From Tribonema minus (Eukaryota; Sar; Xanthophyceae; Tribonematales; Tribonemataceae), in the NCBI GenBank assembly GCA_017506865.1, contig JAFCMP010000046.1, positions 1 through 64,000 on the forward strand: 64,000 bases of DNA, given 5' to 3'. The translations under genes were made by a program, and so were the position numbers. The notes below the pieces were generated by a model. That model worked only from the letters and a program-made list of their open reading frames with translations. It had not been told where the DNA came from and searched no databases. Below, one piece after another: positions 23,249-34,188 of this stretch (positions are counted from its first letter, which is position 1; every line of letters starts with the position of its first letter).

Positions 23249-23332
23249 GTGCGTCACCTACTTCAAGCACTCCAACTTCAAGATGGGGGTATATGCCGTG
23301 TGCATGCATCTGCGTGTGTAGTAAGGTGAGTA

Positions 23333-23592
23333 TCAGACGTAGCGCTGCTGCAGGGCAAGTGGCGCGACATCACGGACGCGCTCAGCCCGGCGCTCGCGGC
23401 GGCGCGCCCTGCGCGCAGGTGCGTCCCCTGCTAAAAGTGCCCAAACTTCAAGACGCACATCGGGGGTATACATATCGTGTGTGCATGCATGTGCATGTGT
23501 AGGTATATGGGTATTTTCGCAGCAGCAGGGCAAGTGGCGCGATTACGGACACGCTGAGCCCGGCGCTCGCGGCGGCGCGGCGCACGCAGCTG
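23333..23592 (+). repeat. Two donor-edge copies of FolD exon 4
   Basis: The block encoding [20 protein letters not shown] recurs at about 23333-23418 (ends CGCAG|GTGCGT) and in decayed form at 23518-23592. Confidence 0.85.
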
Positions 23593-24274
23593 CGTCCCCC
23601 GCCGTTGACTACTTCCGGTGCGTGAACCCGCTGCAGAAGTGCGTCGGAAGCAGCGTGTGGCTCAATGTCAGCTTGCACATGCGTCTGTGTCATGTGTGGG
23701 GGTTTGTGTACGGCGCGTCGGCAGCGCATGCGCGTGCGTTTTTTTCCCCTGGAATGCGGGCGTCGGCAGCGCAGGCAGCTCCAACGCGATGGCGCAGGGC
23801 CGCCGCGCCCTGTCGGGTGATGCGCGACGTGCACAAATACGTACTGCGCATGTACTATGCCATGTAGATCTCATCACAACGCGCACCGCCGCACAGCGCG
23901 TGCACCGCAGGCGCGCGACAGCAGCGGCGTCGTACGCGGACTGCTGCCCAACGGCGCTCTTCCCCCGCCCCGCGCTCTGACGGGCGTGAGTAGTTGCTTC
24001 TCGATGCGCGGCGGCGCGGCACTGCGCACGGCGCGCTGCATCCTCCGCAGGGGCGCTGAGTTCGGCCCTTGCACGATGCGGCGTCCGCGCGGAGCAGCGC
24101 AGTCGCATGGCGCATGCGTTCGTTCAGAACAGTAGCGCGAAGTCGCGCGCGCTAAGTAGACACGCGCGCGTCAGACACCAGACTTCAAGTGCGCGCATGA
24201 GGTCCGATGCTGCCAGCATCAGCCTTTCGCAGCACCGCTCACGGCGTGTGTCACGCATTTGATTGGTGCTGCAG

Positions 24275-24808
24275 GGGTCCGTCGTTGGTGAGGTCGCGGA
24301 CAGCGCCGCAGCCGCCGCGGCGCTGGCGAGCAGCGGCGGCGGCGGCGAGGCTGCTGCGGTGGCGGAGATGCACGACGTGCTGGAGCAGGCCGGCGCGAGC
24401 ATTTCAGAGGTCAGCCCTAACCCTAGCCCTAAGTAGATCTGTTCAAGGTGACGCTCCTCTCGTTGCGCAAGTCGCACTGTGCACGCTTCATTATCAGCGC
24501 TGCGACGGTTAGCGGAGATGCACGACGCGCGGGAGCAGGCCGGCGCGAGCATACCAGAGGTGAGTGAACCCTAACCCTACGTCAAACCCTAATTCTAATC
24601 ATATGTGAAAGCGACCTCAGGAGCCCTAACGGGCGAGGCTGGCCCTGACCCTGATGATGCTATCCGAAACCCCAGGACAGCAGCTTGCCCTAGCCCTAGC
24701 GCAGGTGACGCAGCGCACATCTCGTCGTGACAGTCAGGGTTTGGTTTTGGCACCCAAGGCACTCAGTCCGCCGGGCCACGTGCTGCAGCATGCGTAGAGG
24801 TATAAAGT

Positions 24809-24844
<36 letters not shown>

Positions 24845-25593
24845 TCGAGGTCTCCGCTTTCAGCTGACACGCGTGGGGACTGTTCGAGCGTGCGATGCCG
24901 CGGATCTCGGGTGGCGATGCCCTGACGTGTCCGTGTGAGCGGAGCTTTGCAGCTTTGCACGAGCACTTTCTCTCCCTCCAATGCGTGTGTACATTCCTGC
25001 AGCCCATGCTTCTGAAGCGTGCAAACGCTGTGAGTGTATCGTATCAGCAGTGCACAATTCTCTGAAGATTCAACAACGTAATGACAGGCAGGTAGGTGCC
25101 AAGAGCGTTGCGGCCACAACTGCAACTCGTCCCCGCCAGTGCACGCACGCCTTCCCCTAAGCCCCCCCGCCCCCCCCCCCACCCTTTCCCCACCAACGCT
25201 GTCGTGTCTTGTCAGGCGGAGCTGCTGACCATCATCAACGACACGGAGCGCAACGCCTACAACGTCCTCTCCTTCCTCGAGTACGGCCAGTCGCAGGAGT
25301 GGCGCGTGCGCGGCGGCATCGGCGGCGCCGGCGCCGGCGCCCGCGACCCCGTGCGCTGCAATGCGCTCGACACGTGGCACGAAGAGGTGCGCCGCGCCAC
25401 GCAGCGCGCCGCCGCCGCCAGCTGCAGCAGCGGCGGCGGCGGCAGCGGCGGCGGCAGCAACAGCAGCGGTGACGGCGGCGGCAGCGGCAGCGCGCGCGAG
25501 CGGCGGCTGCTCATCAGCGAGGGCGAGCTGGAGCAGGAGCCGCGCGCGTGGTGGCTGGATGAGTCGCACGGCGCGGGACAAACTTCAAGTTGA
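24275..25593 (+). CDS. Two further plus-strand exons, possibly the FolD 3' end
   Basis: Exon 24275-24409 (45 codons: GSVVGEVADSAAAAAALASS, then EMHDVLEQAGASISE) and exon 25216-25593 (AELLTIINDTERNAYNVLSF, LEYGQSQEWRVRGG, Gly/Ser-rich middle, LLISEGELEQEPRAWWLDES, stop). Both start and join in phase 0, as does the end of FolD exon 4, and no new start codon context is obvious. Joined, they would give FolD a C-terminal tail of about 170 residues that the family normally lacks. Equally they may be an independent gene. Not recognised. A poly-C-rich tract and AG acceptor precede 25216. Confidence 0.45.
24500..24559 (+). repeat. Donor-edge copy of exon 24275-24409
   Basis: GCGGAGATGCACGACG...GGAGCAGGCCGGCGCGAGCA and CAGAG|GTGAGT repeat the end of the upstream exon about 150 bp downstream, with a proper donor. 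Confidence 0.85.
24809..24842. repeat. Poly-G run of about 34 bases
   Basis: Uninterrupted G on the plus strand, opposite in polarity to the poly-C tracts near plus-strand acceptors here. May mark an unannotated minus-strand exon below 24800, or simply be a stray tract. Confidence 0.8.
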
Positions 25594-27910
25594 AGTTTGT
25601 AATCTTCACCAGGGGCGCAGCGACGCCCCCCCCCCTACTCTCCCCGAGCTATGGTCGCTGATGCACACGCTGAGGCGGGGGTGTTGGCCTGGGCCACTCA
25701 CTGCCCAGCAGCAGCTGGCTACCACGCCGCTAAGAAGCCGCTCCACGGAGACGCTCTTTGCGCTTGGGACGTAGGTACGCTCCTGCTAAGCGCTGCTGCG
25801 GCTGCTGTGCGCGGCGGCGGTGGCGGCGGCGCGCGAGCAGCAGGCTGCGTCGCCGAATCTTTACGAGCGTGGGACACCGCTTGCTGGCCGCCGCTGCAGA
25901 TGCGCAGCGGCGCACAGTCACCCATACCAGCAGGCAGCCGGATGTCATCGGCAGCCTGGCGACAGCTGTTGCTCCAGGATCCGCAAGCCCGGGGCGCCGT
26001 TCCCCTGTGCATGCGCCCTTTGCTGCGCGTCGCCACGCTAGCTCCCGGCAGCACCCGTGTCCCGGCTTCATGCATTCATGCAGCGTCGGAGGGATGATAG
26101 GAGGGTTTCGCCCCCTAGATCCGGCACCGCGCGGCAGCGCATGCTGCGGCGCGCGGAACCATATGTGTCTACGGTGGCTGCGGCGATACACGTCGTATAA
26201 ACACAGGGGGAGCTCCGCGGCGGCACAGCAGCGCGGCTCCACGTTCGTGCGTCAACACATCTCCGGTGCTCGGCGAGTACAATGTTGGAAAAAAAAACCT
26301 GCGTTTTTGTGCGGTTGTTTGGCCCACGGCGTCATGGTGTGACTGGCTTGCGCATGCACGTGGCAGATGCTGCAGTCTCCGTCAGCGACATGCCTGTCCT
26401 GTCCTGGCAAGGGGACTAGAAGACGCGATTGATGGCTTTGTGGGCGAGACGTTGAGAGAGCTGATTGAATTCATGCCGTTTGCGACGCGCTGACTAGCGC
26501 ATCTGTTGTCAAGTCTTGCGAAAGCGCGCATTGACTGGGTTTGTCAAGGTGAGCCGCATGTGAACATCTGCATGCCAGTTAAACTTTGACTGAGTGCAGC
26601 AGACCCACGTCATATGCAGACGCGCCAAGAAACAAGCGCTTCTGAGAGTGCGCCCCTAAGAGGTACACCCCCCCCCCCCTCTCACACAGACATTTCACAG
26701 TTGCAACAAGTAATTGATGCTTCAACCAGAAAATCAACTCTGTTTTCTGAACAAGAACATGAACTTTGCTGCTTGTTGTCTTCTTGAGCTGAACTTCCGC
26801 TCAAAAGAGCCGCCCTTGACAAATGGAAAACATGATCTCTTCAAAGAGTGCGCAGGGGCGACCGCCGCCGGGGCGGTGCCACATCATTGCTGCAGAGTTT
26901 TTTTCCCCTGTGCGCCAGCTGAGGCAGCGGCAGCTCGAACGGCCTGTCTATGGCCCCGGTCAACGGCGCGGCTGGGCTTGCCAAGGCTCCGTGCACATGG
27001 CAGGCCTCAGGGTTGACATGGCGACACGTGTGTGGGCTCCGCTGACGCAGAGGCTCAGCTTTGAGCGTGTCAACAGTGTGCCGTATGCCGGCTAGCAGGA
27101 GCGCATCTGCCGCGACCACGCTTGCGGCAGGCTGCGCTGATGACGCTGCTGCAGCAGCGCTCTTCAAGAAGTTCCAAGTTCGTGCTGGGGGGTCATCACA
27201 CCTGCAGGTGCGGCGCAGGGGGCATTGCAGTCAGCGACGGGAACTCGCTGCTGACATGCTACGTTTCGCTCAGGAGCGCATGGACCCTGGAAGTATGTTG
27301 CACTGAGGTACCCCGCTTTCAGGGGCACTGCAGTTTGCGAATCATTTCAAATGCGGCTCACTGAGAGGTGCAATTTATCTGTGGATTAGGGTCAGGGCTA
27401 GGGTTTACTACCCTAATCCCTCAACCTTAGGAGCTAGGGTTAGGGTGAGGATTTAGGGTGAGGGTGGGCTAAACCCTCACCCTAAACCTACCCCTGGGCG
27501 GAACTCACATGACTTGCTGGCCCGCCGCTGCTGCGCATGCATATGCATATACTTCTACTTGCACCCCCAAATACTTCTGCCCTTAGACGCAAGTAAACTC
27601 CGTGGTGACAGCCGATGGTGTGTTGTTGAGGAAGCCATTGCGATGATGTCAGGCCTGCTTGAGAAGGAATGTGCACGCACGCTACACCAAGTCACGAACA
27701 CACAAACACCATCTGCTTCTCAACTTCAAATGGATCAGACTCGCTGCCCAGTTGATGGCCCTTCGCCAAACGGCTGCCATTCATCAGCCCTGAGACTACT
27801 TCCAACCAGCGCATGCACAACATACCCCCCCAATGTGCGAACGCCCATGTAGGGTGGTGCTCACTATCACATTCAACCACACAGTCGTCCGTAAGCGCAC
27901 ATTGACTCAC
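25594..27910. other. About 2.3 kb with no firmly supported gene
   Basis: A possible plus-strand exon at about 25612-25770 (LPELWSLMHTLRRGCWPGPL, then TAQQQLATTPLRSRSTETLF) follows a TTCACCAG acceptor and ends near a GTAGGT donor. If real it would extend the preceding gene past 25593. The rest, including GC-rich 25800-26240, gives no recognised product. Confidence 0.35.
27386..27490. repeat. Telomere-like repeats in inverted arrangement
   Basis: Degenerate GGGTTAGGG units on the plus strand alternate with CCCTAA-type units (ACTACCCTAATCCC, GCTAAACCCTCACCCTAAAC), so the block could fold on itself. Confidence 0.7.
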
Positions 27911-29460
27911 CGGTTGGCGGACACTGCTGGCTGTCTCAACCTGATTCGGGCCATCCTGATCCGGGTCATGCGTAGGCAGCACCCCGTACCCAAATGCGTG
28001 TAGGAGCCCCACACGTTGCAAGTACTCCTGCGGCAGCTGCGCCTCTGCCCTCTGAGCCCACGCGCGCGTTCGCGTGTGTGTGGGTGGGGGGGAGGCAGAG
28101 CAGCCCGGGGGGGAGGGGGGAGGACACATCGTCAGTGAAACTTCAATGTGCGACTGCCCGTGGCAGCTGCGCCTTCGGTAAGCTACACAGAGGGATGCAA
28201 TGGTTGTCAGAGGTCACTCAACAAGATGCCCTGACACAAGTTTCGCAGCATGTGGCAGTCCTGCGGTGACCTACGCAGTAGCCGATTCCTTTGCCGAGCG
28301 ATTTTGGCCTACGCAGTAGTCGATGTGAAACGTCAGTGCAAAGTGACATGCTGTGAAAAATAGCAAAAGCTTTACTAGCGTTTCCAATGCAGGGGGAAGG
28401 AGGCAAGCGGTAGCAGCCGCTCCGCAGAGTACTGTGCGCGCCCCTGCGTGATCCCTCAACCCCTGCTTCTAGGTGCTGCCAGAGGAATAACTCGATGTCA
28501 TCCCCTGGCCTGGCTCACTGTTGTCACACGCAAATGCTTTACATCCGCTAGCTCCTGGTGCTGATCATGCCATCGAAGTTGAGCACTGGCGGTGAGCGCT
28601 GTCAACAAGTTGAGCGCTGCCACCTGACCCACTCATGCCGCCATACATGGCCATACCTTGATGCACCACATCATTAGCGCCACTGTGGCGATGTACGTGA
28701 GCGCCCACGCCATCAGCGCAGACCTGAAGGGCAGCCGCTTCACCCACAGTATCCTGGGGGGTCGACGGCAGAGGATGGCGGTGCGCACATGAGGGTTAGA
28801 GCTAGGGTTAGGGTTAGCAACCGTTCTGGGAGTCGCGTGATTGACGGATGAATCCATGCCATTAGTTGGCGTACATGCGCTCTCTTTGTGTAACGTGTGA
28901 AACATGGGTAACGTGTGAAACATGCACTACATACTCGTATCTGAAAGACCAGTTCAAGACACAGTCTTGAGAGTATGCAAAGCGAGAGATCCCGCACAAA
29001 TGACAGAATGTCACTGAGCCGTAGTCTGTAGTGCGGGGGGGCGGTGCATACCACAGCAGACCCTGCAAAGTACTGTGCGCCCCTGCACAGGCACCTGCGT
29101 GCATAACCCTTTTCTGACAACACTGTTGAAGGAGTACATCGACTGCTATCTATCCGCTTGGTCACAGCAATGAACATGAAGAGCACACCCCCCATCGCAC
29201 TTCAAATGCGGCAGTTGGCTCATGCGCCGACGTGTATGTGCACGCTGTGCATGCCAAGGCGCCTAGTACAGCGCGCATCGCGCACTGCAGCTCCCTCATG
29301 CTCTCCCCCTCTCTCCTTGCGGAACTGCACTGACATGACACATACTCCAATATTTGTCATCCACCGCAGCAGCGGGGAGCAGCCGCGGCAGCGTCCCCGC
29401 CCTCGTGCGCGCACGCACCATATTGAACGAATGAACAGAATGAAGAACAGAAGTCCACTC

Positions 29461-29613
29461 CAGATGCCATTTGGCGGCGGCGGCGTTTGAGTGGTTGTCG
29501 TTGAGACACTTCCAGACTGTCACACGACATGTAGATTCCCTACAGCAAGCTTCAAGTTACATGCCATTCACCTGGGTTTTCTGCGTCCTGAGCGAGAAAC
29601 AATAAAAAGTACG
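29461..29613 (-). repeat. Dispersed repeat of about 150 bp, copy 3
   Basis: Same orientation as copy 2. Shares GATGCCATTTGGCGGCGGCG, GTTTGAGTGGTTGTCGTTG, ACGACATGTAGATTCC and a CTGAGCGAGAAACAATAAAA end. Contains a small insertion (AAGCTTCAAGTTA). Confidence 0.75.
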
Positions 29614-29633
29614 CTCTAGCGAGAGGCGCTCAC

Positions 29634-29830
29634 CCGAGCACCACCAGCGCCGAGCGCAGCGCGAACGCCTGCAGGCCGACCCGCTTGAACGGCAGGCGGC
29701 GCGTCGTGTTTATGTATACTGAATGCGTCAAGGTGACGGTCGTACTTTGCAGACACACGGCTGCAGCAGAGCCCTGGCCCGCAGACGGCTTCTCTCTGTT
29801 TGCGGCTACCCTGCGTGCTTTTCCGAGTCA
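29634..29830 (-). repeat. Donor-edge copy of paralogue A exon 4 plus adjoining intron
   Basis: Repeats the end of exon 29867-30172 (GAGCGCAGCGCGAACGCCT region). It is closer to the equivalent edge in paralogue B (GACCCGCTTGAACGGCAGGC). Adjacent sequence 29720-29820 also matches intron sequence at 37930-38050 of paralogue B. Confidence 0.75.
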
Positions 29831-30283
29831 TCATGCGTGTACAGAGCCTAGCGGCAGGGCACGCACCCGAGCACCGCCAGCGCCGAGCGCAGCGCGAACG
29901 CCTCCAGGCCGGCCCTGCTGAAGGGCAGGCGGCGCGCCGCGTTGAGCCCCGCCAGGTGCCCCGCGAGTGCGTGCACGGGCATCGCCAGCACCACCACGAC
30001 GAGGTGCACGACGACCAGGATCACGGAGCGACTGAAGGGGACGTCACCGCCCCCGTGCGCGTGCTGCGCGCCCGCTTTGAGAAGACTGAAGGGGTCGAAG
30101 ATGAGCACCGAAACGGCCGTCGCGTAGCCGAGGGACGTCACCGTGTACGCGAGCTGGTCGCTCGCGGTCTCCCTGCGTCGGGGCGGGCGGGTGGGCGGTG
30201 CGCAGCGGCCATGGCACTGGTGTGAAGAAGTTCTTGAAGTGTTCTGTCTCTGTGGTGGTGGGCGTGTCTGATGCGTGCGCCCC

Positions 30284-30408
30284 CAGGTGTTGTCGACGCA
30301 TTGCATCTCAATACCTGTACGACACAGCGTCGCGGGCACCTGTACGACTCTCAGTACCTGCACGACAGGACGCTGTGGTGTACAGGTACCGAGGTGCATT
30401 GCATCAAA
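30284..30408. mobile_element. Foldback (palindromic) element, copy 1
   Basis: Left arm CCAGGTGTTGTCGACGCATT ... CTGTACGACAC and right arm GTGTACAGGTACCGAGGTGC ... ATTGCATC are inverted copies, with further GTACGAC repeats between them. The family recurs at 54313-54582. No coding capacity; MITE-like. Confidence 0.65.
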
Positions 30409-33090
30409 AACGCGTGAACGCACAGATGTGCAGAGGCGCAGCCCGCGAGCGCAGCACGGCTCATTACGGGCGCGCCCCGCGGTGGCGGCTGCGTAGCGCA
30501 CAGCACGTTTCTGCGGGGGTGACGGGGTAGGTATGCCTGCCACTTGGGGCTGGTGGGGGAGCGACAACTGTTGACGTCATTTGGTCCACAACCCTCAGGC
30601 AATGTCAAATGACTGCGTATGAGGCGTGTGCGCAGTCTGAGAGTGCCGCCGTGTTCATTCGACCACCGATGGGCCCAGAGCGCGTGGCGCAAACGTCGTC
30701 TGTCGAGTGGCATCTCACCTTTACAGGCTTTGGCACGCTAAGAGGGGGGATGATGGAAGGGGGTTTGGGAGAAATCCTCTGTTGTCACAGCACATTCAAT
30801 GAGTGACAGAAACCTGCGAGAACCGAGTTGAAATTGTTGCGCCCACATAGATGCTGCAATTTGCTTGGCGTGTCCAGTTGCGTACTGCGCAATTTTGTGC
30901 ACTTCTATCGGCCTTCCGGGAAATGTGTGTGAGCCTGTCTACTATCGGGGACGGAGAACGAGCTTCCCACTAGTGGTTTCAGTTGATCGTTCCAGAGCCT
31001 CAAACTCAGTTTAACTGTTCAACTGTGAGCGCTGGCAATCGCCGGCTTCAAACACCGTGTGACAGCAATACGCACGTGCAGCACCTGCCAGACAAGCCCC
31101 TGCCAGAGGGAGGCAAGGGGTCTCCGAGGGGTATGTATCTGGATGTGGCACGGCTCAGTGCCCCTCTTCCCCCGTTTGAGACAGGCTCAGCGACTTGGAG
31201 GCACGACTCCGGGTCAGCATCCTCACAGTGTGGCGCATAAAGAAGTGGCCCACAGGACAATATGAGATCAGACTCTTGTGTTCGGCGGACAGAGCCGCCC
31301 ACTGTGACAGATTGGCTGGCCTAATCAGGTTTAGTCATAGGTTGTGAAAGCGTATAGCTCACCACCGTGCCAGGAATGGACAACCCAGGGACCCAAGCAG
31401 ACACAAGACTCGCGGCTAGTGCATGTGTTGCTAGAAGAGTGATCATTGAGAGCTTAGGAGGCAGACATGAACAGCCACGTCAGTGCTCAACAGAACCCAA
31501 CCTCAACATGAGCTGAGCTGTGCGCTGTCAGGTTAAACTCACCGTTAAGTGTCAAGGTAGGTAGTTGCCTGGTCGGGGCGGAGCAGCACCTCGTGGTCAT
31601 GAACGTGGCACTGGAGTGCAGCCTTGCGGGATGTACATTGGCCTACTGGGGACACAGTGCCAGCGCTCAACCTGTGCATGCTTGCAAGCGAGCCAATTCA
31701 AGTGCAGTAAATACAGTACTGCAGTATACTGTACTTCGAAGTACCGAAATGGACTACGCAAATTGCGACTAAACCCAAGAGTGTGTAAACTCCAGGTGAG
31801 CCAGAGCAGAGCCGCCACTTGATGACACCATCGCCGCCGCTGTTGCATGCGGTCCACTCAAGGCTCTGCGTGTGCACTGCACGGCATAGTGATATGAATC
31901 ATGACTAAGTGCGAGTTGCATTGCTGGGCTCACACACGGTGCACGCGCCGCGAGCGGTTGCCGCTGCAGCAGCCGTGTGCGCTGAGCACTGACAACGGCA
32001 GCGGAGAGGCAATCGGTACTGGCTCAAAGGATGCAATGGCGCCAATATTACTGTAGTACTACTAGCCTAGTAGGAGGGTTTAAGGTTTACCTGCTCATGT
32101 CTACGTTGCTCTTCAATTGCCGCGCCATCTTCACCTGCCAGCGCCAAGCAATGCAAACACGGGCAGCAGCATCAGCCAACACGTGCAATCTGCATCAGAA
32201 AGCTTGCACTACCAGCCGAGCGCGAGTGTGCGCGCAGGTGGATTGCGAATGAACTCCGGTCGGACCACTGGCACATCTAGTAGCCTACAGAGGACAATTG
32301 TGGCCCACGCCAGAGATGAATACAACGCGCAGCAACCTGAACGTGAGAGTTCAAGAGTATGCACTTGGCGCAGAACTTGAAGAACCCCAACTTGAACATG
32401 CCCCTGACCAAAGCCTGCAGCCACCGTCGCGTGGTAAACATGATGGACGGAGATGCCCAATGGCGGCCCATTCACATACACGGAGACACATTCAATTCGA
32501 AGTTCCCGCCGTCGGTCCATCTTACTCATCAAACGTCACGGTGGCGACAGATCGCAGGGGATGACTCGGAGACACCAAAGCACCAGTCGATGGCCTCAAC
32601 AATGGAAAAGCAACAGTTACTTGAACTTGAAGTTGAAGTGCCAATGTCTCACCCTGAAGAGCTCCTCGATGCCCACCGTGTAAACACAGATGCCAAGTAC
32701 TATAATATACAGTATCAGGTTCTCGAACACCAGCAAGATGGCGGAGTCCGGATCCACTGGCACCCACAGGGATGTCAGTGTCGCCACAATCCAAATCATG
32801 ACGATTCCCAAGATCATGAGCAGAAGAGCTGGTCCAACGCGTAAAGCCATGTCGCGGTAGCCCTGGGCGACGTGCGTGCAGGAATGTGCGTAAGCGGTGG
32901 AAAGAAGGAAAAACAAAAATCACTGCATCGCGGTACCATGGTGTGGACAGAGACTGAGTCTCTCGGAGACACCGTGTGACAGTGACTGCAGTGACACATC
33001 ACTGACAGGAACTTCTTGAAGACACTGTCATGATAGTCCATGTTCTAGCTCGTGGATCCCAAGAGAAATTTATAGATAATATTCGTCGAA

Positions 33091-33111
33091 CTGACTCAGA
33101 GCGAGAATTAA
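33091..33111 (-). repeat. Fragment of the dispersed repeat
   Basis: CAGAGCGAGAATTAATAAAA matches only the terminal part of the copies at 10498-10645 and 29461-29613. Confidence 0.4.
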
Positions 33112-34188
33112 TAAAACTTCCTTGAAAGTACTGTTACAGTAGCCGTTGAGCCATTGGCAAGAGCATGAATTACACTGGCAGCAAAAATCTGCACTGCATG
33201 GCATACCATATGCTAAACACTCTCAGAGAGACTCAGTGCGATGCTGCCATGTCTGCTGCTTGCAACATGATGACATGCTATGTACTCATATAGTAGTACT
33301 ACGTGATGATGATGATCAAGCACTCCCTTCGACCGTTCAACCGTTGTGACAGAAGTCTGCCCAGTGGCACGCAAATCATTCCATCAGTGATTGGAATGGT
33401 GCTGTAAGCCCACTGGCAGTGCGTGCCACGATGTCACACGGTGATCTTCACTTTGAACTCACTGGCAGCCTGAGAGCTACAAGCTGCTTAGCGTCGACAT
33501 GTCAAATTCTGCTGCTGCAGCCGCTGCGAGGCTGCTCACGAAATCTTAACCATCTTCCACGCTATAGCCTCGCTCACATCCTAAGGCTTACTATTTAATT
33601 TATCGAAATTTCAATATGGTTGCAATACAGCAGCTGCTGGCAGCCTGTCACTGAGTGAGTAAGTACGCATGGACTTGTATTTATGAAGGCCCAAGGGAGG
33701 CCGGGTATGCAATCGAAAAGCTTGCGTCATGAGTAGTACAGTATAAAAAACACGTGGCAACGTGAAGTTTCCTTGGCAACTGAACAAAGTTTGGTTGGTG
33801 CTTTTAGTTTGACCATCGTAGCAAAGCTTTGCGCAAGGGTGTGTGGACGGTGTGCTAAACGGGAGTTGACTCTACTTTGCACTTACGAGCCCGAAGCTCT
33901 GAATCACCATGTCCAGTGGGCAGCTCCGGCAGTGCTTCCGCCACCACAGTTCCGCCACCACAGGTACAGTGGTACAATGATCGCGGCGTGAGCCACAACG
34001 CAGCCGAGGTATAGCAGCCAGTCCCCCGATAGTATCAGGGCCTGGGCGCATAGCATTACGGCGACGTACATCACCGTTGCCCTGGACCTGGCACTGAGGG
34101 CCCTGAACTGCTCTGACAATCCCAGAGGCAGCACCAAGTGGCCTTAAGTGGGCCCACTGTCATCGTCCGCTACACTCGCGTCGGCCAT

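Larger units (their letters stand above)
27911..34188 (-). pseudogene. Multipass membrane protein paralogue A, first exon disrupted
   Basis: Exons in order: 33887-34188, 32653-32862, 32091-32134, 29867-30172, 28657-28753 and 27911-28051. Exon lengths of 44 and 97 bp and all intron phases match paralogue B. Recognisable membrane segments are VMYVAVMLCAQALIL, LYLGCVVAHAAIIVPLYLWW, LLLMILGIVMIWIVATL, LILYIIVLGICVYTVGIEEL, VILVVVHLVVVVLAMPVHAL and ALTYIATVALMMWCI. The last exon encodes RAEAQLPQEYLQRVGLLHAF. Exon 2 carries about 21 residues absent from B. In exon 1 a TAA interrupts the frame after MADASVADDDSGPT. Further on, a 14-bp tandem duplication (33936-33963) shifts the frame just before CPLDMVI. 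The remaining exons are open. Family unknown. Sequence error or an unusual splice cannot be excluded. Confidence 0.6.

Noticed and set aside
20645-23592. Interpretation of the repeated FolD segments as tandem paralogous genes
   Set aside because: Each repeat is only an exon edge adjacent to its own true exon. No second full set of exons exists.
25612-25770. GYF-like domain in WWLDES...LPELWSLM...GPLTAQQQ
   Set aside because: Only a loose pattern. It spans a stop at 25593 unless an unsupported splice is assumed.
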